Source: a virus. Taken from it: DNA of 51,998 nt. The notes beneath the pieces were generated by a model, which saw nothing but the letters and a program-made list of their open reading frames with translations, had not been told where the DNA came from and ran no database searches. The translations under genes and the position numbers were made by a program. The DNA lies in IMG/VR virus record IMGVR_UViG_3300012358_000003, positions 1-51,998 of that record; one strand, written 5' to 3'. Shown here in pieces: positions 47,320 to 51,998 of the stretch; within the stretch, counting starts at the first letter, position 1, and every line of letters begins with the position of its first letter.

Positions 47320-47753
47320 TCACGAGCCTGGCCCAAGCAGACGACGAGATGGCTCAGCTTTTCCGCATCCCGTGGGAGGTTACAGCAAGCTACGTCTGTG
47401 AGTGGCCGAACCACAAGGAGGCGAGCCACGAGGAAGATGAGATCTGGGCACGCTGGAACCTTGATTATGTGGCCGGTAACCAGGTTACTATGGGCGGGGC
47501 CAATCGTCGCAAGTTCACCAAGATGGGGCTAATCTACATTAACGTGTATTCCCCGCTTGGTGGTGGTCTCGCGCAGGCGAGAGACGCCTCTCAGATTGCG
47601 CTATTTGCATATGAGGGGCAGCGGACACCGAATGACGTCTGGTTCCGTAACGTACGTATTGAGAGTGAAGGTCACGGTCGCGGAAGCGGCAAGAACAAGA
47701 GCTGGTGGACGACGCTCGTTGTGGCAGAGTTCATCTACGAGCACCTGAGGTAG
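47316..47753 (+). CDS. Tail terminator protein
   Basis: The product is 145 residues. 'KMGLIYINVYSPLGGGLAQA' and 'NDVWFRNVRIESEGHG' followed by 'WWTTLVVAEFIYEHLR' are typical of tail terminators (DUF4128-like), which cap the tail tube. Overlaps the previous gene by ATGA. Confidence 0.75.
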   Translation: MITSLAQADDEMAQLFRIPWEVTASYVCEWPNHKEASHEEDEIWARWNLDYVAGNQVTMGGANRRKFTKMGLIYINVYSPLGGGLAQARDASQIALFAYEGQRTPNDVWFRNVRIESEGHGRGSGKNKSWWTTLVVAEFIYEHLR

Positions 47754-47760
47754 GACCCCA

Positions 47761-49290
47761 ATGGCTATCCGCAACAAGATCGACAGCAATGAGACTGGAC
47801 TGGCAATCGCCAAGGAAGTCATCGGTCAGCCCGGTGTCCTCCCAGTTACCCCAATCTGGCACGAACTGGAACCGAATGAATATGACGACTTTGGCGGTGA
47901 GCCGACGTTGCTTGCACGCCGACCGATCAACTCGTCACGCCAACGCAAGAAGGGCTCCATCGTGGACCTGGCGGCGACAGGCGGCTTCAACCAGGACTTC
48001 ACGAACAACAACTCTCAGCTTGTCACGAGCGGCTTCATGTACGCTGACTTTCGTGAGAAGCAGAGCGAGACCCCGACGGCCGTGTCTGCGACAGGTTACG
48101 TCGTGGTCGACGAGACTCAGTACTTCGCCAACATGCTCATCCTCGCGTCTGGCTTCGCGGTGGCGGCGAACAACGGACTGAAGGTCGTTACGTCAGTCGA
48201 CGCAGGCACGAGCGAGGTTCGTGCAGCTGGTCTCGCTGTCGAGGCTGGCCCTCCCGCGGCTGCAAAGATTGTGCTCGTCGGTATCCAGGGTGGGGCCGGC
48301 AACATCGACGTCAACGCGGCGGGTGTGCTCCCTGTGATTACGTCGGCCGTGATCGACATGTCGTCGCTGGACCTTATCCCAGGTGAGGCTGTCTACGTCG
48401 GAGGTGACGCGGTTGGCACACGTTTCGGGACAGCTACAAATAACGGCATCAAGCGTATTCGGTCGGTGGCGCCTGGCGGTATCACGATCGACAAGTCGGA
48501 CGAGGTGATGGTCACGGAGGCCGATGTCGCCAGCACGATACGTATCTTCTTTGGTCGCGTTCTGAAGAACGAGCTCGCGCAGCTCATTATCCGTCAGTCG
48601 TTCCAACTTGAGCGTCAGATGGGTGCGCCTGACACGGCTTTTCCTGCACAGATACAGGCTGAGTACGTCATCGGCGCGTTCCCGAACGAGATGGAGATGG
48701 TCGTCGAGTCTGCAGACAAGATCAACTGCAACTTCTCGTTCATCGCCATCACGAACCAACAGAATATCTCGACCGTCGGCATCAAGTCGGGTACCCGTAC
48801 ACCGGTCGTTGAGTCTGACGCCTACAACACGTCGACAGATTTCTCGCGGATCAAGCTAGCTCTCGTGAGCAGCACCAACTCAGCTCCCGATCCGCTGTTC
48901 GCGTTCGTGACCGACTTTACGCTGAGCATCAACAACAATGTGTCGCTCAACAAGGCAGTCGGGTACCTCGGCGGCTTCGACGCGACGATAGGCCTCTTCG
49001 AGGTGTCGGCGGAGATCAACGCCTACTTCACGAAGATCGAGTCGCTCCAGGCGGTCCGAAACAACAATGACGTGACCCTCGACTACTTCGTCGCGAAGGA
49101 GAACCGCGGGTTCGTCGTCGACCTCCCCTTGTTAGCGCTCGGTGGAGGTCTCTCTGAGGTTGAACTCGACGAGCCGATCATGATCCCGCTCGAGTCTGAC
49201 GCCGCGACGGCCGTGAAGATGGACCCGAACTTCAACCACACCCTCATGTGGACGTTCTTCGACTATCTGCCCGATATCGCTGAAGCTTGA
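47761..49290 (+). CDS. Major tail tube protein
   Basis: The product is 509 residues, longer than usual for a tube protein. N-terminus 'NETGLAIAKEVIGQPGVLP' and 'RRPINSSRQRKKGSIVDL' with 'GFNQDFT' are marks of the phage tail tube group. 'LNKAVGYLGGFDATIGLFEVS' near residue 405 belongs to the same domain. The middle (about 120-250) seems an inserted beta domain ('DSSVAAG'-type composition), which may sit on the tail surface. Confidence 0.85.
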   Translation: MAIRNKIDSNETGLAIAKEVIGQPGVLPVTPIWHELEPNEYDDFGGEPTLLARRPINSSRQRKKGSIVDLAATGGFNQDFTNNNSQLVTSGFMYADFREKQSETPTAVSATGYVVVDETQYFANMLILASGFAVAANNGLKVVTSVDAGTSEVRAAGLAVEAGPPAAAKIVLVGIQGGAGNIDVNAAGVLPVITSAVIDMSSLDLIPGEAVYVGGDAVGTRFGTATNNGIKRIRSVAPGGITIDKSDEVMVTEADVASTIRIFFGRVLKNELAQLIIRQSFQLERQMGAPDTAFPAQIQAEYVIGAFPNEMEMVVESADKINCNFSFIAITNQQNISTVGIKSGTRTPVVESDAYNTSTDFSRIKLALVSSTNSAPDPLFAFVTDFTLSINNNVSLNKAVGYLGGFDATIGLFEVSAEINAYFTKIESLQAVRNNNDVTLDYFVAKENRGFVVDLPLLALGGGLSEVELDEPIMIPLESDAATAVKMDPNFNHTLMWTFFDYLPDIAEA

Positions 49291-49325
49291 AACTAGAAAC
49301 CCCAGTCTTAATCAGGAGAAAGACG

Positions 49326-49802
49326 ATGGGACTTTACGAGAAAATGAAGACGAGCCCTCGGTTGGAAGCCGAGGGTATCTGGCTACAGGTCGATGACACC
49401 CGTATCCGCCTTGGGCGAGCCGGTGGCAAGAACACCAAATTCATCGTCGCCGCAGAAAAGGTCGCTCGCGAACACAAGCGTGCGCTCGACCTCATGGGGG
49501 AGGAGCAAGGCAGGAAGCTCTTCTCAAAACTCTTCGCAGAGATTATTGTCCTCGACTGGCTTACGAAGGCAGCTGACGGTGACTTCGACGAGGATGGTAA
49601 CGCCGCTGGCGAAGACGTCATCGAGTCAGCTCGCTGGAAGCGGGGCATCTCTGGACCCGACGGCAATATCATCGAATTCAGCGTCGAGAATGTTGTGAGG
49701 ACCTTCGACGACATACCTGACCTGCTGAAGATGGTTAAGGAGACTGCCGAGGACCCGTCGCTGTTTCGGCAGGAACTACTGAGAGGAATTGAGGGAAACT
49801 GA
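49326..49802 (+). CDS. G: Tail assembly chaperone G
   Basis: The product is 158 residues from ATG 49326 with AGGAG upstream; an earlier in-frame start lacks a site. Helical acidic protein with 'FAEIIVLDW' and 'FDDIPDLLKMVKE'. It ends at TGA (49800-49802) right after the heptamer GGGAAAC, read G-GGA-AAC in frame. Place between tail tube and tape measure, plus the slippery site, is the classic G gene. Confidence 0.8.
   Translation: MGLYEKMKTSPRLEAEGIWLQVDDTRIRLGRAGGKNTKFIVAAEKVAREHKRALDLMGEEQGRKLFSKLFAEIIVLDWLTKAADGDFDEDGNAAGEDVIESARWKRGISGPDGNIIEFSVENVVRTFDDIPDLLKMVKETAEDPSLFRQELLRGIEGN
49793..49799 (+). promoter_or_regulatory. -1 ribosomal frameshift site GGGAAAC
   Basis: Heptamer of the X-XXY-YYZ type (G GGA AAC), one base before the zero-frame TGA. 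It is the lambda G/GT type of signal (GGGAAAG in lambda). Confidence 0.85.
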
Positions 49803-50197
49803 TCGCAGTCCTGGGTTACGAGCTAACGCAAGGTCCCACGGAGCAAGCAATCCTTCGGCAGTGCATTCGCGAAGGTAAACCATACCCTAAAGCTATCGCG
49901 AATGCCCCCGACATCGAGCAGTTCACGGAACTCTACTATTTCGCCTACGTGGACCTCGGGAGTTGTCGGAACTACGAAGGTGGAGAGATACCTTGGACTG
50001 CTATTCGGGAGTACGCCGACGAGTACGATTTAGACGAGGATCAGCGAGTAATCCTATACAGTGTGATCCGCACCGTGGATATCTGGTTCTTAAAAGAAAT
50101 ACAGGCTAGAGCGGAAAAGAAGAATGGCCGGGGAAACACAGAGCGGAGACATGGCGGCCGCGGGAAAAAGGTTCTTCCGATTGGCCAGAGGAGTTGA
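49799..50197 (+). CDS. T: T extension of the G-T tail chaperone, made by -1 frameshift
   Basis: After slipping at GGGAAAC (49793-49799) reading resumes at CTG 49799 in the -1 frame and runs 132 codons to TAG-type stop at 50195-50197. The frame has a stop at 49790-49792, just before the site, so this part is reached only by frameshift. The fusion would be about 290 residues. The extension ends in a basic stretch 'RGNTERRHGGRGKK' and overlaps the next gene by 74 bp. Confidence 0.8.
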   Translation: MIAVLGYELTQGPTEQAILRQCIREGKPYPKAIANAPDIEQFTELYYFAYVDLGSCRNYEGGEIPWTAIREYADEYDLDEDQRVILYSVIRTVDIWFLKEIQARAEKKNGRGNTERRHGGRGKKVLPIGQRS

Positions 50198-50621
50198 GGT
50201 AGCTGCTCTTACAGTAACGAAAGAGCAGGCCCTCGACGTCCAATACATGCTCGCGAAAGAGACGCCGGTCGACGTCGCTACGGCCCGCTCGAACTGGCGT
50301 ATCAGCGTTGGACGTCCGCTCGTGGGGAGGATCAAAGCTTACTTACCGTACCCCTCCAGGCACCGTAAACCTTACGGTGCAGGCGGCACCAAGAGCGAGA
50401 GCGCCAACCTTTCTGCTGTGACCTCTCAGGGTCGTGCCCGTCTGGCAACTTACGAGAAAGGCTCGATCTATATCTCAAACAATGTACCGTATATTGGTCC
50501 TCTTGACCGAGGCCACTCTCCGCAAGCTTCGTCAGGCTTTGTCGCCCGGGCTGTGCTCCAAGCTACTTTGAGGACTAAGCCGAAGATCAAGGTGATCTTC
50601 GATAAGGAGTTCAGCAAGTAA
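50124..50621 (+). CDS. HK97 gp10-like tail completion/neck protein
   Basis: The product is 165 residues (ATG 50124; ATG 50151 with GGAG is an alternative). 'TPVDVATARSNWRISVGRPL', 'GSIYISNNVPYIGPLDRGHSPQA' (in parts) and 'GFVARAV' match the gp10-like family. In HK97-type phages this gene is usually nearer the connectors; here it follows the chaperones. TAATG overlap with the tape measure gene. Confidence 0.75.
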   Translation: MAGETQSGDMAAAGKRFFRLARGVEVAALTVTKEQALDVQYMLAKETPVDVATARSNWRISVGRPLVGRIKAYLPYPSRHRKPYGAGGTKSESANLSAVTSQGRARLATYEKGSIYISNNVPYIGPLDRGHSPQASSGFVARAVLQATLRTKPKIKVIFDKEFSK

Positions 50622-51998
50622 TGGCCAACCAGATAATCAACGTAGTCGTCAACTCGAAGGGCGCCGTGACGGTTGCCCGTGAGTTGAACGCCATTGGCGA
50701 CAGTGCGAAGTCGACTGCGACATATCTGAATGGCCTGCGCGCGGTGTTGGCGGCGGCGTTGACGTTCTCCGGTGCTGGGCAGATCGTGGACACGATCAAT
50801 AGTTTCACGGCGCTTCAGAACAGGCTGAGGCAGGTCGCGGACGCTAACAACACTGTGAGTGACAGCTGGACACGCCTGTTGAATATCGCCAACCAGTCTT
50901 ATTCTGCTATCGACAGCACCGTTGATCTGTACTTCCGTGTCGCTCAAGCATATAAAGCTTGGGGCGAGAGCGCCAATGCGGCTTACAAGTTCACGGAGCT
51001 GTTCCAGAAGGCAGCTATCCTGTCCGGTTCGACTATGCAGACTACGTCGCAGGCCGTCTACCAGTTCTCACAAGCTCTCAACAAAGGCAAGCTTGACGGT
51101 GACGAGTTCAGGTCGGTCCTGGAAGGCTTACCATATGTCGCTAACCTGATCCAGAAGTCGCTCGGAGTCACGAGGTCTGAACTCTACCAGCTGTCAAAAG
51201 AAGGTAAGATTTCTGTCGATCGCATAAAGGAAGCGTTCGAGGGTGCTGCAAAGACGATCCAGAAAGATTGGAGCAACATCACTCCAACGATTGGTATGGC
51301 GATGCAGGTGCTCAGCAACAACTGGACCGACTTCGTAGGGAAGATCGAGACGTCGACAGGCGTGTTCAGCGGTATAGCTCAGCTCATCATACTTATCGCA
51401 AATAACTTTACTTTGCTTGCGATTGCTCTTGCACCTGTCGCGATCTCTCTCGGTTTCCTCGCAGGTCGACTTGGCATCGGTCTCGTCGTAACTGGCTTCA
51501 GAGACTTGACGACAGCTATCAAGGAGGTTACTATCGTCCAGTGGCTGTTCAACGCTGCCGTGTCTGCGAATCCGTACGTCCTCGCGGCTGTTGCGATCGC
51601 GGCCGTCGTCACAGGCATCATCTACTTTCGTAATGAGCTTGGACTCACGAGCGAGGCATTCAACTCATTGTGGAATGTATCAGCTAGCGTGTTGTCTGAT
51701 ATAGTTGGTTACTTGACACCGCTCTATAACGCCCTGCAACCGATCGTGAGCGCTTTCCTCGAGTGGAACATCGTCTTTGTCGCCATCCGTGCTCTTGCTA
51801 ACGTGACGATGACAGATATCGTGTCGATGTTCAGCGCGATTGGTACCGCTGTCGCGTCGACGGCCCAGTACATGATAAAGACACTAGGTCCCGTGTTCAC
51901 TGACCTGATGGGTCTCGCTAAGTCACTATACGACCTCATCAAGACTATAGTGGACATTCACGTGAAGGCTTGGGGACCGGCTGTTATCACCGTGTGGA
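50621..51998 (+). CDS. Tape measure protein, N-terminal part (gene is split by the window ends)
   Basis: From ATG 50621 459 codons plus one base are present. The N-terminal 240 residues form the tape measure domain typical of this phage type ('LDGDEFRSVLEGLPYVANLI', 'ELYQLSKEGKISVDRIKEAF'), followed by hydrophobic segments (residues about 255-290 and 310-335) that may insert in the host membrane on ejection. The frame continues at bases 3-476 of the window, giving a total of about 617 residues. By the usual 1.5 angstrom per residue this suggests a tail of roughly 90 nm. Confidence 0.9.
   Translation, partial: MANQIINVVVNSKGAVTVARELNAIGDSAKSTATYLNGLRAVLAAALTFSGAGQIVDTINSFTALQNRLRQVADANNTVSDSWTRLLNIANQSYSAIDSTVDLYFRVAQAYKAWGESANAAYKFTELFQKAAILSGSTMQTTSQAVYQFSQALNKGKLDGDEFRSVLEGLPYVANLIQKSLGVTRSELYQLSKEGKISVDRIKEAFEGAAKTIQKDWSNITPTIGMAMQVLSNNWTDFVGKIETSTGVFSGIAQLIILIANNFTLLAIALAPVAISLGFLAGRLGIGLVVTGFRDLTTAIKEVTIVQWLFNAAVSANPYVLAAVAIAAVVTGIIYFRNELGLTSEAFNSLWNVSASVLSDIVGYLTPLYNALQPIVSAFLEWNIVFVAIRALANVTMTDIVSMFSAIGTAVASTAQYMIKTLGPVFTDLMGLAKSLYDLIKTIVDIHVKAWGPAVITVW

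Overview
This window looks like a complete genome of a tailed, non-contractile (siphovirus-type) dsDNA phage, opened inside the tape measure gene. The last base (51998) and first two bases (1-2) join to make one in-frame codon, so the two ends rebuild one tape measure protein of about 617 residues. An inner-membrane/lipoprotein spanin pair points to a Gram-negative host. The overall gene style suggests Alphaproteobacteria, but that is inference only. I see no integrase, repressor, tRNA, rRNA, insertion sequence or CRISPR array.

Layout. (A) Plus strand, 39.7 kb to the end and on through 1-8.1 kb: terminase, portal, protease/scaffold, decoration, major capsid, connectors, tail tube, G/GT tail chaperones with a GGGAAAC -1 slippery site, tape measure, tail tip and adhesin-like proteins. 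(B) Plus strand, 8.1-10.5 kb: lysis block with a 54-residue two-helix membrane protein, a membrane-anchored M15 endolysin, Rz/Rz1-type spanins and a coiled-coil membrane protein. (C) Minus strand, 34.7 kb down to 10.4 kb: a long early/middle block of tightly overlapping genes. It starts with small unknown proteins, then a GHKL ATPase, DEDDh exonuclease, DNA ligase, HTH protein, primase-helicase, a nucleotide-modification operon (SAM methyltransferase, MazG-like, dNMP kinase, dCMP hydroxymethylase-type ThyA homologue, dCMP deaminase), family A DNA polymerase, VRR-NUC nuclease, Zn-finger proteins, an SSB-like protein, and finally UDG-like, deoxyribosyltransferase-like and SNF2-type helicase genes. 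(D) Plus strand, 34.9-36.5 kb: a small accessory operon. (E) 36.7-39.7 kb: mostly non-coding, with an iteron-like array, a GC-rich island with a G-quadruplex motif, dispersed hairpin elements and two small plus-strand genes.

Regulation. At least twelve sites match TTTACT-N17-TATAAT, usually with an upstream TGA (extended -10), and drive both strands. This looks like use of the host housekeeping RNA polymerase. No phage RNA polymerase gene was found.

Most notable: (1) four replication/repair proteins end in an SSB-type acidic -PF tip; (2) a cytosine-modification operon whose ThyA homologue has Asp where thymidylate synthases have Asn; (3) three paralogues of a small domain with an F-x-Y-Y motif; (4) an eight-copy AACGTTAATG iteron array with 17/13 bp spacing; (5) three copies of a roughly 65 bp hairpin element. 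Functions come from motif reading by eye, without database searches.
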